Under the pieces are notes generated by a model, which searched no databases, was not told the origin of the DNA, and was given only the letters and a program-made list of their open reading frames with translations. From positions 79,468 to 143,467 of the forward strand of contig NZ_MWLM01000034.1 of NCBI RefSeq assembly GCF_002198665.1: 64,000 bases of DNA. The letters run 5' to 3'. Every line of letters starts with the position of its first letter. Positions within the stretch are counted from its first letter, which is position 1. A program made the position numbers and the translations under genes. Shown here in pieces: positions 16,055 through 24,860 of this stretch. The DNA comes from Novosphingobium sp. B 225 (GTDB lineage Bacteria; Pseudomonadota; Alphaproteobacteria; Sphingomonadales; Sphingomonadaceae).

Positions 16055-16744
16055 TCAGGCCGGGTTGGGCGGCGGGTAGGCGGGCAGGCTTTCAAACACG
16101 CTGTCCGGGGTGGCCAGCATCCGTTCGTATTGCGCCTGCGGATAGTCAAGGTGCGGAACCGCGGGATCATAGGCCGGCTGCGACAATCCGCCGGGTCCGT
16201 CAAGGCCGGGCGGGGCGATCATCGCCTCCATCTCTGCCTCGCTCAGGCCCAGTCCGGCCAGCATCGCGCGGTCAATCCAGACCTGCGGTTCGACCGGGGT
16301 GGTAAAGGTCGAAACTTCCAGTGTCATATGTTCCGGCCCGGCAAAGTAGACCGATTTGCAGAACCCGTGATCGATCGGACCCAGCACCGGGATTCCGTGG
16401 CTGCGGACCCGATCACGCATGGCATAGAGCGCGGCCATATCGGGCACGCGAAAGGCCGTGTGCTGCAAGGCCCCCGGTGCCGCCGGTGCTTCACCGCGCC
16501 CGGCGTGGGTTACCCCCATGGTGGTCGGGATCGCCTCTCCCCCCGGCACGTGGACCAGCGAGAACAGGCTGTCATCGGCCATTTTGAGGAAGGCATGCAT
16601 AGCGCCGGGAACGCCGTGCATTTCAAAGATCGCGACCAGCGGAAAACCCATCACGGCGGTGAAGAATTCCAGCTGGCGCTTCATGTCCCCGGCCATGAAG
16701 GCGATGTGATGGATGCCATCGGGGGTACCTGCCGGTTTGCTCAT
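16055..16744 (-). CDS. VOC family (glyoxalase/dioxygenase-fold) protein
   Basis: A 229-residue protein with the paired beta-alpha-beta-beta-beta modules of the vicinal oxygen chelate superfamily. The first module opens with GIHHIAFMAGDMKRQLEFF and the second with LQHTAFRVPDMAALYAM. Candidate metal ligands are His in HHIAF, His in QHTAF and Glu in HMTLEVSTF. About 60 residues after the second module are proline-rich and of unclear function. VOC enzymes include dioxygenases, epimerases such as methylmalonyl-CoA epimerase, and lyases, so the reaction cannot be assigned. Its place between acyl-CoA dehydrogenase and CoA-transferase genes suggests a step in the same acid-degradation route. Confidence 0.8.
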   Translation of the reverse strand: MSKPAGTPDGIHHIAFMAGDMKRQLEFFTAVMGFPLVAIFEMHGVPGAMHAFLKMADDSLFSLVHVPGGEAIPTTMGVTHAGRGEAPAAPGALQHTAFRVPDMAALYAMRDRVRSHGIPVLGPIDHGFCKSVYFAGPEHMTLEVSTFTTPVEPQVWIDRAMLAGLGLSEAEMEAMIAPPGLDGPGGLSQPAYDPAVPHLDYPQAQYERMLATPDSVFESLPAYPPPNPA

Positions 16745-16771
16745 GGAATCGCCTCCTGTCCCGCTGCCGGT

Positions 16772-17968
16772 TCAGATGATGCCCTGCGTGGCCAGATGTG
16801 CAAGCGCCGCAGCATCCAGCCCCAGCCGCTGCCCATAGATTTCGGCATTGTGTTCGCCCGGCACAAGCGGTGCGCGGCGGCGCACGCTGGCCGGATTGGC
16901 CGACAATTTGGGCATCGGCGCCTGCATTTTTATCGCGCCAAGTTCGGGATGCTCTACTTCGACCAGCGCTTCGCGGGCGGCAAAGTGCGGGTCTTCCAGC
17001 ATGTCCTTGCCGGTAAAGATCCGCCCGGCGGGGACCGAATGGGCGATCATCAGCGCTTCCACCTGATCCACGGTCAGTGTGGCAGTCCAGCGATTGATCA
17101 GCGCGTCCAGTTCCTGCTGGCGTTCGCCGCGCGCGGCATGGGTGGCAAAGCGCGGGTCGCGCGCCAGCTCCCCCTGGCCCATTGCCTCGGCCAGCCGCGC
17201 GAAGATCGCATCGCCGTTGCCGCCGATCATGTATTCGCCGTCGCGGCACTGATAGACGTTGCTGGGGGCGATCCCCGGTAGAATCGAACCCGATCGCTGC
17301 CGGACGATCCCCATCAGGTCATATTCCGGCACCAGGCTTTCCATCACTTGCAGCACCGCTTCGTACAGCGCGGAATCGACCACCTGGCCCTTGCCGCTGC
17401 TTTCCCGCGCATGGAGCGCAGCGAGTGCGCCCATGCAGCCATAGGTCGCCGCGAGAGTATCGCCGATCGACACGCCCATGCGGCTTGGCGGCCGGTCCGG
17501 ATCGCCCACGATCGCGCGCCACCCGCCCATCGCTTCGCCAATCCCGCCAAACCCGGCGCGGGTGCTGTAGGGACCGGTCTGGCCATAGCCGGACATGCGG
17601 ACAATGATCAGGCGCGGGTTGATCGCGTGCAGGTCTTCCGGTCCCAGTCCCCACTTCTCGACCGTGCCGGGCTTGAAGTTCTCGATCATGATATCCGCAT
17701 CGGCCAGCAGGCGGCGGGCCAGGTCCTGCCCCTCGGCCACGCGCAGGTTGGCAGTGACCGAGCGCTTGTTGCGGCCGATCACCTGCCACCACACCTTGTG
17801 TGTCCCATTGCCCCATTGCCGCATCGGATCGCCCGCACCCGGCGGCTCGATCTTGACCACGTCGGCGCCCATATCGCCCAGCAATTGCCCGCAGAACGGA
17901 CCCGCGATCAGCTGGCCCAGTTCGATCACCTTGACGCCATCTAGCGCGCCCGTGTTGTCACCCGTCAT
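16772..17968 (-). CDS. CaiB/BaiF family III CoA-transferase (variant active site)
   Basis: A 398-residue family III CoA-transferase. The start of the fold reads LDGVKVIELGQLIAGPFCGQ then LLGDMGADVVKIEPP, followed by GRNKRSVTANLR. Where the paralogue at 5.6 kb has GYDFVAQGMGG with the catalytic Asp, this one has GFGGIGEAMGG, so that Asp is Gly here; GFGxIGEAMGG forms may be a subfamily trait. The ATG at 17968 is chosen over an extension to 18046 because it forms an ATGA overlap with the stop of the HMG-CoA-lyase-type gene, which implies coupled translation. The two would then act in sequence on the same CoA ester. Confidence 0.85.
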   Translation of the reverse strand: MTGDNTGALDGVKVIELGQLIAGPFCGQLLGDMGADVVKIEPPGAGDPMRQWGNGTHKVWWQVIGRNKRSVTANLRVAEGQDLARRLLADADIMIENFKPGTVEKWGLGPEDLHAINPRLIIVRMSGYGQTGPYSTRAGFGGIGEAMGGWRAIVGDPDRPPSRMGVSIGDTLAATYGCMGALAALHARESSGKGQVVDSALYEAVLQVMESLVPEYDLMGIVRQRSGSILPGIAPSNVYQCRDGEYMIGGNGDAIFARLAEAMGQGELARDPRFATHAARGERQQELDALINRWTATLTVDQVEALMIAHSVPAGRIFTGKDMLEDPHFAAREALVEVEHPELGAIKMQAPMPKLSANPASVRRRAPLVPGEHNAEIYGQRLGLDAAALAHLATQGII

Positions 17969-18879
17969 TGGTCTGCCTGTTTCGGAAAGGGCCCGGCCTT
18001 GGCCAGCATCGACGGCATCACCTTGTCCATCACCTGGCCCAGCCACTGCGCGGTTTCGATCAGCCGGTTCAGGTCCAGCCCGGTTTCCACGCCGCTGCGC
18101 GCCAGCATATAGGCCACGTCCTCGCTGGCCACATTGCCCGCCGCGCCGGGGGCAAACGGACAGCCGCCGAGCCCCCCGATCGAGGCATCGACCACGCTCG
18201 CCCCGGCCTCCACCGCCGCCCAGACATTGGCCACCCCGGTCCCCCGGGTGTTGTGGAAATGGACCCGCACCGGCAGCGGCGCGATGGCCCCTGCGATAGC
18301 GCGGACCAGCGCGGAAACCTGTGCGGGCACGGCCACCCCGATGGTATCGGCCAGCGCCACTTCGACCGGGCCAGCTTCGGCCAGCCGCGCTGCCATCCGC
18401 ACCACATGGGCCGGATCGACCTCACCCGCGAAGGGACAGCCAAAGCTGGTGGCGATAGTCACTTGCGCGCTGCGGCCAGCCGCACGGGCCATGGCCACGA
18501 TCCGCTCTGCCACGTCGATTGACTGCGCGCTGTCTTGCCCCTGGTTGCGAATCCCGAACGGATCCGAAGCGATGGCCACTGCGCCCAGCTGGTCCAGCCC
18601 CGCCGCCAGCGCGCGCTCTGCCCCGCGTTCGTTGAGCACCAGCCCGATCCGGGTCACACCTTCCGGTGCGCCCAGCCCTGCGACCACCGCTTCGGCATCG
18701 GCCATCTGCGGCACGCGCTTGGGATTGACGAAGCTTGCCACCTCGATCCGCCGTGATCCGGCGGCAATCGCGCGGCGGATCAGTTCGACCTTGTGCGCGG
18801 TGGAGATCAGCACAGCCTCGTTCTGCAGCCCGTCGCGCGGGCCGACTTCGACCATTTCTATGCTGCGGGGCTGGGTCAT
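17965..18879 (-). CDS. Hydroxymethylglutaryl-CoA lyase family protein
   Basis: A 304-residue TIM-barrel lyase of the HMG-CoA lyase/DRE-TIM group. The hallmark VEVGPRDGLQNE is at the N-terminus, with metal ligand Asp and catalytic Arg in PRDG. Further signatures are RIEVASFVNPKRVPQMADA, the VRVHFHNTRGTGVANVWAA metal-binding His pair, and GGLGGCPFAPGAAGN with the conserved Cys. The family cleaves 3-hydroxy-3-methylglutaryl-CoA to acetoacetate and acetyl-CoA, but close relatives act on other 3-hydroxyacyl-CoAs. With a CoA-transferase directly coupled downstream, it could work on HMG-CoA, citramalyl-CoA or a similar ester. No 3-methylcrotonyl-CoA carboxylase genes are near, so leucine degradation is not demonstrated. 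Confidence 0.88.
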   Translation of the reverse strand: MTQPRSIEMVEVGPRDGLQNEAVLISTAHKVELIRRAIAAGSRRIEVASFVNPKRVPQMADAEAVVAGLGAPEGVTRIGLVLNERGAERALAAGLDQLGAVAIASDPFGIRNQGQDSAQSIDVAERIVAMARAAGRSAQVTIATSFGCPFAGEVDPAHVVRMAARLAEAGPVEVALADTIGVAVPAQVSALVRAIAGAIAPLPVRVHFHNTRGTGVANVWAAVEAGASVVDASIGGLGGCPFAPGAAGNVASEDVAYMLARSGVETGLDLNRLIETAQWLGQVMDKVMPSMLAKAGPFPKQADQ

Positions 18880-18894
18880 CGGTGGCTCTCTGGA

Positions 18895-20037
18895 CTATCC
18901 CTGCGCCGCAATCCAGTCACGCACGCGGGCGGCGGCCTGGGCCTGAAGGTCCGGCTGGCCGAAGTAATAGTGGTTTGCCCCGGCGATCAGATGATGATCG
19001 ATCTCGCACTTGCTCGCCGCCGCCATCAGCCGCGCGGCGTGGCTGGGGGTGCAGGCATCGTCGGCGCCGTTTTCGATCACCAGCATCGGACAGGCAATCC
19101 GCGCCGCACATTTCAGGCCATCGGCCTGGCTGTCATCATAGGACCACTGCGACAGCCACGAACGCAAGGTGGTGAACCGCGCCAGGCCCACCGGGCCATC
19201 GTTGACCACAAAGGGATCGCCCAGCATGCAGTGGTTCGGCTGGCGCTCGTTGGGATCGACCGTAGGGTCAAGCCAGCGCGGATCGGCCATGGTGCCCTGT
19301 ACGGTAAAGCAGCGTTCCAGATTGTCGTGCCCGGCGGCCTTGAGCTCAGCCAGCTGGTCCTTGACCCAGGCCGTGATCCGCCGGTTGCGGGCGATCTGGC
19401 GCTGGCGGTATTCGGCGACGAATTCGGCTGAATAGGGCGGCTTCGGCCCGTCCGGGGCATAGAGGTTCCAGGCCGGATTGCGATCCCACGGCTTTGCCTC
19501 GTCCTCGATCGAAGGGTCCATCCATTCGGTCAGGGTGAGGTTGCGTGAAAGGTGCGCGGCGAGCAGCATCACGCCGTCCGCCGGAATGAATTGCGCCGCT
19601 GTCAGGTCATAAGGATCGCCCGCCGGGGTATGGGTAACGCGCGGGTCCTGCGCTTCGGCCTGATAGAACATCGACAGCGAACCGCCACCCGACCAGCCGC
19701 CCAGATAGACCCGGGCATAGCCCAGCCGCTCTTTCGCATCGCGCACACAGGCGCCCAGATCCATCACCGCGCGTTCCATGATCAGCGCGGTGTCGTTGCC
19801 CCGATAGCGCGGGTTGCAATAGATCGTGTGGACCCCCAGCCGGGCGAGCGCGCCAACCAGCGGCAGATAGGCCCCGCCGCCGATCGGGTGCGAGAAGATC
19901 ACCACGCTGTCGGCGGGCACTCCCGGCCGCAGCAACTGGCATTCGACCGCCACTTTGCCGATTTCGCCGCCATAGGTGTCCTTGAATGCGCTCTGTTCGC
20001 TGAACAGCACGAGGTAGGGGATGCGATCGTAATGCAA
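18895..20037 (-). CDS. Alpha/beta hydrolase
   Basis: A 380-residue alpha/beta-hydrolase-fold protein. The nucleophile elbow is GGWSGGGSLSM (Ser in GxSxG), after VVIFSHPIGGGAYLPL, which gives the oxyanion region. The acid is likely in ENGADDACTPSHA and the catalytic His in IAGANHYYFGQPDL. There is no signal peptide, so it is cytoplasmic. It lies 16 bp upstream of the lyase gene on the same strand and is probably the first gene of that operon, perhaps releasing an acid from an ester or lactone for activation by the CoA-transferase. Substrate unknown. A long antisense frame at 19552-20517 is a GC-composition artefact. Confidence 0.8.
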   Translation of the reverse strand: MHYDRIPYLVLFSEQSAFKDTYGGEIGKVAVECQLLRPGVPADSVVIFSHPIGGGAYLPLVGALARLGVHTIYCNPRYRGNDTALIMERAVMDLGACVRDAKERLGYARVYLGGWSGGGSLSMFYQAEAQDPRVTHTPAGDPYDLTAAQFIPADGVMLLAAHLSRNLTLTEWMDPSIEDEAKPWDRNPAWNLYAPDGPKPPYSAEFVAEYRQRQIARNRRITAWVKDQLAELKAAGHDNLERCFTVQGTMADPRWLDPTVDPNERQPNHCMLGDPFVVNDGPVGLARFTTLRSWLSQWSYDDSQADGLKCAARIACPMLVIENGADDACTPSHAARLMAAASKCEIDHHLIAGANHYYFGQPDLQAQAAARVRDWIAAQG

Positions 20038-20135
20038 GGGGCCTCTCCTTGCCGTCAGCTTGCCGGGGCCCCGGCCGTTTGTCCACCACGGCGCGGGCTT
20101 TGCGCTGCCGGACGGACCGGGCTAAGGGCTAGGCG

Positions 20136-21275
20136 ATGCCGGTTGCCCTTATTCGCAAGCTGTCGGTCGCCGCTCTGGCGATCCTGCCCGTGCTGGCACT
20201 GCTGGCACTGTGCCGTCAGTTCGGCCCTTTGCCCGATCTTGCCACCTATTTCCCGGCCGCCCCGGCGGATCAGGCCGCCTCGCTCGCCGCCTTGCCGGGG
20301 CGCGCTGCGGACGCGCCCTTGCTGCAACAAAGCATCCTGCCGCCGGGTGACGCGCAGGCGCGCAATGCGGCGGTGCCGTTCTATGCCGGACCAGTGCTGC
20401 CCGCCGATCCGTTCCGTTTTGCCGGGAGCGAGACCGACCGCACCCGCGCCGCCGATTGCCTTGCGCTGGCCGCCATGGCCGAGGCCGGGCCCAGCGATGA
20501 AGGCCAGCGCGCGGTGATCCAGGTCGTGCTCAACCGGGTTCGCCATCCCGCCTTTGCCAAGACTGTCTGCGGGGTGGTGTTCGAAGGGTCAGAGCGCGCA
20601 ACTGGCTGCCAGTTCAGCTTTACCTGTGATGGCTCGCTCGCCCGCCGGTACAGCGAACAGGCGTGGGAACACGCCCGGCTGCGCGCCGCCGAGGCACTGG
20701 GCGGGCGGGTCTTCGCGCTGGTCGGCAATGCCACGCATTACCACACCGATTGGGTGTTTCCTTACTGGAGCCCCAGTCTGGTAAAGCTGGCGCGGGTGGA
20801 GACGCACCTGTTCTTTCGCTGGCCGGGCTACTGGGGCACCAATGCGGCGATGCGGACGCCCTATCGCGGGGGTGAGCCTGATGTCAGTCAGCCGCTCCCC
20901 GGTGAAGCGCCCGCGCCGCTCGCCACGCCCGGCGCGCAGCCCACCGTGGCCCCCGGCGCGCCCGCGATTACGGGCGGCACGCTGACCATGCGTGACCCTA
21001 CTGGCAAGGGCAATTTCGTCACGCTCGACCCGGGCTCCGGCCCGGCCGAGGCCATGGCGCTGGCCCGCAAGCTGTGCGGCGCGGCCACCACCTGCCGCGT
21101 CCTGGCCTGGGCCGACCGCGCGGAAATCCCCGCCACGTTCCCGCTGCCCCGCGCGGCGCGGGCCGCATTGCTGTTCAGCTATACCCGCGACCCGGCAGGC
21201 AGCGAGATCGCGCTGTATGACTGCACCCGGATCAACGGCGTGGCGCGGGACCAGTGCATTCCCAAGGCACGCTAG
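20136..21275 (+). CDS. Cell wall hydrolase, SleB type
   Basis: A 379-residue protein with an N-terminal membrane anchor or signal (LSVAALAILPVLALLALC). Residues about 105-225 are a SleB/CwlJ-type hydrolase domain: AAMAEAGPSDEGQRAVIQ with the catalytic Glu, VVLNRVRHPAF, CQFSFTCDG and ATHYHTDWVFPYWSPSL, all characteristic. The C-terminal 120 residues are Pro/Ala-rich and then form a small domain of unknown role. In spore formers these enzymes open the cortex; in alphaproteobacteria the same domain is found in peptidoglycan-remodelling proteins. It stands alone on the plus strand between two minus-strand groups. Confidence 0.85.
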   Translation: MPVALIRKLSVAALAILPVLALLALCRQFGPLPDLATYFPAAPADQAASLAALPGRAADAPLLQQSILPPGDAQARNAAVPFYAGPVLPADPFRFAGSETDRTRAADCLALAAMAEAGPSDEGQRAVIQVVLNRVRHPAFAKTVCGVVFEGSERATGCQFSFTCDGSLARRYSEQAWEHARLRAAEALGGRVFALVGNATHYHTDWVFPYWSPSLVKLARVETHLFFRWPGYWGTNAAMRTPYRGGEPDVSQPLPGEAPAPLATPGAQPTVAPGAPAITGGTLTMRDPTGKGNFVTLDPGSGPAEAMALARKLCGAATTCRVLAWADRAEIPATFPLPRAARAALLFSYTRDPAGSEIALYDCTRINGVARDQCIPKAR

Positions 21276-21299
21276 ATCCTCCCCCGGTGGGGGAGGATC
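21275..21299. terminator. Bidirectional hairpin terminator
   Basis: Perfect 11-bp arms, GATCCTCCCCC at 21275-21285 and GGGGGAGGATC at 21289-21299, with a three-base loop. It begins at the last base of the SleB-type gene and ends 10 bp before the end of the convergent 3-hydroxyacyl-CoA dehydrogenase gene. TTGT follows on the plus strand. Confidence 0.6.
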
Positions 21300-21308
21300 T
21301 TGTCTGGG

Positions 21309-22568
21309 TCAGCCGCTGAACTTTCCGCCTTCATTCGCCAACCGCTTGAGCAGCGGGGCGACCGGCAGGCCATACTGTTCCAGCCCGGCCACGATCTTGG
21401 GCAAGCCTTCATGGTCGGCCCAATACATGATCCCGCCGGTCCAGGCCGGCCAGCCATAGCCGTTGAGCCAGACCAGATCCACGTCCCCGGCGCGCTGGGC
21501 GATGGCTTCTTCCAGGATCAGCGCGCCTTCGCTGACCATCGGGTAGAGCAGGCGGGCGAAGATTTCTTCCTTTGATACCGCGCGCTGGGCCTTGCCTTCC
21601 TTGCTCGCGAAATCGGCGATGATCGCCAGCACTTCGTCGGACGGGCTGCGCTGGCGGTTCTCGTCGTAATCGTAGAAGCCCTTGCCGGTCTTCTGGCCCC
21701 AGCGCCCGGCGGCGCACAGCGCTTCGCGCACGGTGGTGACTTTGCTGGGATCGCGGTGCCAGCCGATGTCGAGGCCGGCCAGGTCACCCATCTGGAATGG
21801 CCCCATCGGGAAACCGAAATCGAGCAGGACCTGATCGATTTCGAAGTACTTCGCCCCTTCCATGATCATCAGGTTGGCCTGCTCCTGCCGTTTGGCGAGC
21901 ATGCGGTTGCCGATGAAGCCGTGGCACACGCCTGAAACCACCGGCACTTTACGGATCGTTCCGGCCAGTTGCATCACGGTGGCCAGCTGGCTTGCCCCGG
22001 TCAGCTTGCCGCGCACCACTTCCAGCAGTTTCATGATGTTGGCGGGCGAGAAGAAATGCATGCCCAGCACCGCCTCGGGGCGCTTGGTCGCCGCAGCAAT
22101 CTCATCGACGTTGAGGTAGCTGGTGTTGCTGGCGAGGATCGCACCCGGTTTGACGATCGCGTCCAGGCGTCCGAACACGTCCTTCTTGACCTCCATCGAT
22201 TCGTACACCGCTTCGATCACCAGATCGCAGTCGGCCAGGTCATCGAAGCTCAGCGAGGGGGTCAGCCGCTCCATCGCTGCCTTGGCATCGGCCGCCTCGA
22301 TCCGCCCGCGCTTGACGCTGGCTTCGTAATTCTTGCCCATCACCCCCACGCCGCGATCCAGCGCGGCCTGTTCCTGCTCGACAATCGTCACCGGGATCCC
22401 GGCGGACAGGAAATTCATCGTGATCCCGCCGCCCATCGTGCCCGCGCCGATCACCCCAACCTTGCGGATCGGGATCAGCGGGGTGTCGGCCGGCAGGTCG
22501 TCAATCCTGGCACAAAGCTGCAAGGCGGCCTGAATATGCGCCTGCGCGCCGGGAAGGGATTCGGACAT
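21309..22568 (-). CDS. 3-hydroxyacyl-CoA dehydrogenase
   Basis: A 419-residue NAD-dependent enzyme of beta-oxidation that oxidises L-3-hydroxyacyl-CoA. The NAD-binding loop is [20 protein letters not shown] at residues about 36-55. The active-site stretch [19 protein letters not shown] carries the catalytic His, and [18 protein letters not shown] opens the first C-terminal domain; a second C-terminal domain follows ([23 protein letters not shown]). It corresponds to the C-terminal half of FadB/FadJ without the enoyl-CoA hydratase domain. ATG 22568 is preceded by AAAGGAAAT. It is the last minus-strand gene before the SleB-type gene. Confidence 0.92.
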   Translation of the reverse strand: MSESLPGAQAHIQAALQLCARIDDLPADTPLIPIRKVGVIGAGTMGGGITMNFLSAGIPVTIVEQEQAALDRGVGVMGKNYEASVKRGRIEAADAKAAMERLTPSLSFDDLADCDLVIEAVYESMEVKKDVFGRLDAIVKPGAILASNTSYLNVDEIAAATKRPEAVLGMHFFSPANIMKLLEVVRGKLTGASQLATVMQLAGTIRKVPVVSGVCHGFIGNRMLAKRQEQANLMIMEGAKYFEIDQVLLDFGFPMGPFQMGDLAGLDIGWHRDPSKVTTVREALCAAGRWGQKTGKGFYDYDENRQRSPSDEVLAIIADFASKEGKAQRAVSKEEIFARLLYPMVSEGALILEEAIAQRAGDVDLVWLNGYGWPAWTGGIMYWADHEGLPKIVAGLEQYGLPVAPLLKRLANEGGKFSG

Positions 22569-22608
22569 TTCGATTTCCTTTTGCTTCTTTAGTCTCGGTG
22601 CCCGGCTT

Positions 22609-23256
22609 TCAACCGCACACTTTCACTGCCTTGCCCATTGCAGACGTGCCAAAATTCGTATCGCGCAATTCGGCCAAGTCAACGCGCTCGCCCCCCCGGT
22701 TCATGCGTTGCTCCGCGAAGTCCCTCGCCTTGGTCAGACTGGCTTCATCCCGCGCATCGAATCTGGGGCCGTCTGCTTCGCCGTGGCTCTGGTAATAGTC
22801 ACTCCCGCGCATGACCTGCTTTCCAGATGCGACGACGCGCCTGGACAGGCCTTCGAACATGATCTTGGTATCGAGCTTACCCAGATAGGAGATCCGTCCC
22901 GGGACAACAGTGAATTCCACTGTGGCCTTTTCCAGGCAGTCGCTCCAATGGTTCTGTTGCCAGAAGCTGTCGATCCGGTACCGGCCCGGCGGCAAAGTGC
23001 GGGCAATGTAGCGCGGGCCAAGTCCTTCAAAGGGTACTTCCAACGCATAAACGCGCGACAGGAATCCGCTCTTGCCGTCCTTGGACATTTGGAGCGAATA
23101 GCCAAACGGCATCCCTTCGACTTGCAGCATGACAGCCCCATCCTTGGACTTGTCATCCAGCCTGACTTTCTCGGGCGATTGTCTTGCCAGCGTTGGGACC
23201 GGGGCGATTGCCAACGCGATTGCCGAAATTAGCCCCAATTTGTGAATTGATGTCAT
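22609..23256 (-). CDS. Secreted protein of unknown function
   Basis: A 215-residue protein I do not recognise. It begins with a signal peptide (LGLISAIALAIAPVPTLARQ, cleavage likely after ALA or TLA). The mature part is mostly beta-strand in character, with a segment IARTLPPGRYRIDSFWQQNH that recalls the PxGxYxI turn of carboxypeptidase-regulatory-like or DUF-type beta-sandwiches, and one Cys in WSDCLEK plus one at the very C-terminus that could pair. ATG 23256 is preferred; an in-frame TTG at 23271 would give an ATGA-style overlap with the acyl-CoA ligase but adds no signal-peptide quality. It may be cotranscribed with the ligase. Codon use is slightly less GC-rich than in neighbouring genes. 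Confidence 0.7.
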   Translation of the reverse strand: MTSIHKLGLISAIALAIAPVPTLARQSPEKVRLDDKSKDGAVMLQVEGMPFGYSLQMSKDGKSGFLSRVYALEVPFEGLGPRYIARTLPPGRYRIDSFWQQNHWSDCLEKATVEFTVVPGRISYLGKLDTKIMFEGLSRRVVASGKQVMRGSDYYQSHGEADGPRFDARDEASLTKARDFAEQRMNRGGERVDLAELRDTNFGTSAMGKAVKVCG

Positions 23257-23267
23257 GTTCGATCCCG

Positions 23268-24860
23268 TCAATTGATCTGCCGCTCACGCCCTTCCCAATA
23301 AGGCTCGCGCAGGGTCCGGCGCAGAATTTTGCCGCTGGGGTTGCGGGGCAAAGCGTTAATCGTGTCCACGCTCTTGGGTACCTTGAACCCGGCCAGCCGT
23401 TCGCGCGCCCACTCGATGATCGAGGCGGCATCGATGGTGTGCCCCGGCTTGGGTACGCAGACCGCCTTTACCGCTTCGCCCCATTTCTCGTCCGGCACGC
23501 CGATCACGGCGACTTCCAGTACGTCCGGGTGGCCATAGATCCCGCTTTCGACTTCCGCCGGGTAAACGTTTTCGCCGCCGGTGATGATCATGTCCTTGGC
23601 GCGGTCATACATATAGACGTAGCCGTCTTCATCCACGTAACCGACGTCGCCAGTGGCGATCCAGCCGTCCGCATCCATGGTGCTCTGGGTCGCTTCGGGC
23701 AGCTTCCAGTAATGCAGCATGTTGCTGGAGCTGCGGGTGCAGATCTCCCCAATTGCGCGCGGAGGCAGGGCGCTGCCATCGGGGCCGCGGATGATCATTT
23801 CCACCCCCGGCAGCGGCTTTCCGGCCGAGCGCATCCGCTCGTTACCTTCCACCGAATGGTCCTCGGGCGGCAGCACGCAGATCGTGCCGGTGGTTTCGGT
23901 CATCCCGTAATTCTGCACGAATTCCGCGCTGAACATCGCGATGCACTGGCGCAGCAGTTCCAGCGGGATCGGGCTGGCACCATAGAGGATATATTTGATC
24001 CGGCTGAAATCGGTCGTCGCGCAGTCCGGGTGGTTGAGCAGCATCTGCAAGGCCGCCGGGACGATGAAGAAGCGGGTGACGCCCCGGTTTTCCACCGCAT
24101 CGAACACGCGGGTGGGCTCGAACTCGCTCAGCACCACACCGGGCAGCCCGGCGGCGAGCGCCATCACCCCCAGCCCGGTGCCGCCGATGTGCGCGCAGGG
24201 CATGGCGACCAGCACCGCCTCATCCTCGTCCCACAGGGTATAGGGCATCGGATTGTCGAGCGCGGCCTTGCGCAGCCCGAACAGGTTGCGGTTGGACAGC
24301 ACCGCGCCCTTGGGGTGGCCGGTGGTGCCGCTGGTGTAAAGCTGCAGCACGGCTTCGTCCGGCTGGGATGGGGTGAAATCGGTGCGGGGGCTGTCAGCGA
24401 TCAGCTTGCGGGCTTCATCCGCGGTGAAGCAGCGGATCAGGCCGGGGCGCTGACCCAGGGTCTTGGCGCAGGCTTCAAACCCGTCGCCCAGGAACAGCAG
24501 CTTCGCTTCGGCATTGTCGATGATATAGGCCGCCTCAGGCTCGGCCAGCCGCCAGCCGACCGGGACCATCACCACGCCCGCGCGCGCCGCGCCGAAGAAC
24601 AGGGTGAAATAGGTGGTGCTGTTCTTGCCGAACCAGGCCACCCGGTCCCCCTTGTTCAGCCCCAGGGCGAGCAGGGCCGATGCGACCCGCGCGGTCGCAT
24701 CCTCGAACTGGCCATAAGTAAAGCTGAGGTCGTCCCCCTCGATCGCCAGCCGGTCTGGCCGGTCCTCGGCCCAGAACCGCAGAAACTCGTCAAAGGAAAA
24801 CAGATCCGCCGTGCGGCGCGCCTTGGCCAGCAGGCGGTCATAGGTCGCTTGGTCCATCAT
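23268..24860 (-). CDS. Acyl-CoA ligase (AMP-forming, fatty-acid type)
   Basis: A 530-residue ANL-superfamily ligase that activates a carboxylic acid as acyl-AMP and then acyl-CoA. The P-loop is LYTSGTTGHPKGAVLS, followed by YGMTETTGTICVLP (A5 motif), GWIATGDVGYVDEDGYV (A7) and the hinge YDRAKDMIITGGENVYPAE (A8). The catalytic Lys is in NPSGKILRRTLRE near the C-terminus. The start at ATG 24860 has GGGAGAG just upstream; the longer frame to 25031 runs through the inverted-repeat DNA and is not credible. The chain-length preference is unclear. It lies near 3-hydroxyacyl-CoA dehydrogenase and could feed beta-oxidation. Confidence 0.9.
   Translation of the reverse strand: MMDQATYDRLLAKARRTADLFSFDEFLRFWAEDRPDRLAIEGDDLSFTYGQFEDATARVASALLALGLNKGDRVAWFGKNSTTYFTLFFGAARAGVVMVPVGWRLAEPEAAYIIDNAEAKLLFLGDGFEACAKTLGQRPGLIRCFTADEARKLIADSPRTDFTPSQPDEAVLQLYTSGTTGHPKGAVLSNRNLFGLRKAALDNPMPYTLWDEDEAVLVAMPCAHIGGTGLGVMALAAGLPGVVLSEFEPTRVFDAVENRGVTRFFIVPAALQMLLNHPDCATTDFSRIKYILYGASPIPLELLRQCIAMFSAEFVQNYGMTETTGTICVLPPEDHSVEGNERMRSAGKPLPGVEMIIRGPDGSALPPRAIGEICTRSSSNMLHYWKLPEATQSTMDADGWIATGDVGYVDEDGYVYMYDRAKDMIITGGENVYPAEVESGIYGHPDVLEVAVIGVPDEKWGEAVKAVCVPKPGHTIDAASIIEWARERLAGFKVPKSVDTINALPRNPSGKILRRTLREPYWEGRERQIN

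Noticed and set aside
17965..18879. Leucine degradation (liu) operon
   Set aside because: The carboxylase subunits and enoyl-CoA hydratase expected beside HMG-CoA lyase are absent, so the lyase call is kept at family level.
20136..21275. Sporulation or germination function for the SleB-type protein
   Set aside because: Nothing else in the window suggests a spore former; the domain is common in non-sporulating alphaproteobacteria.
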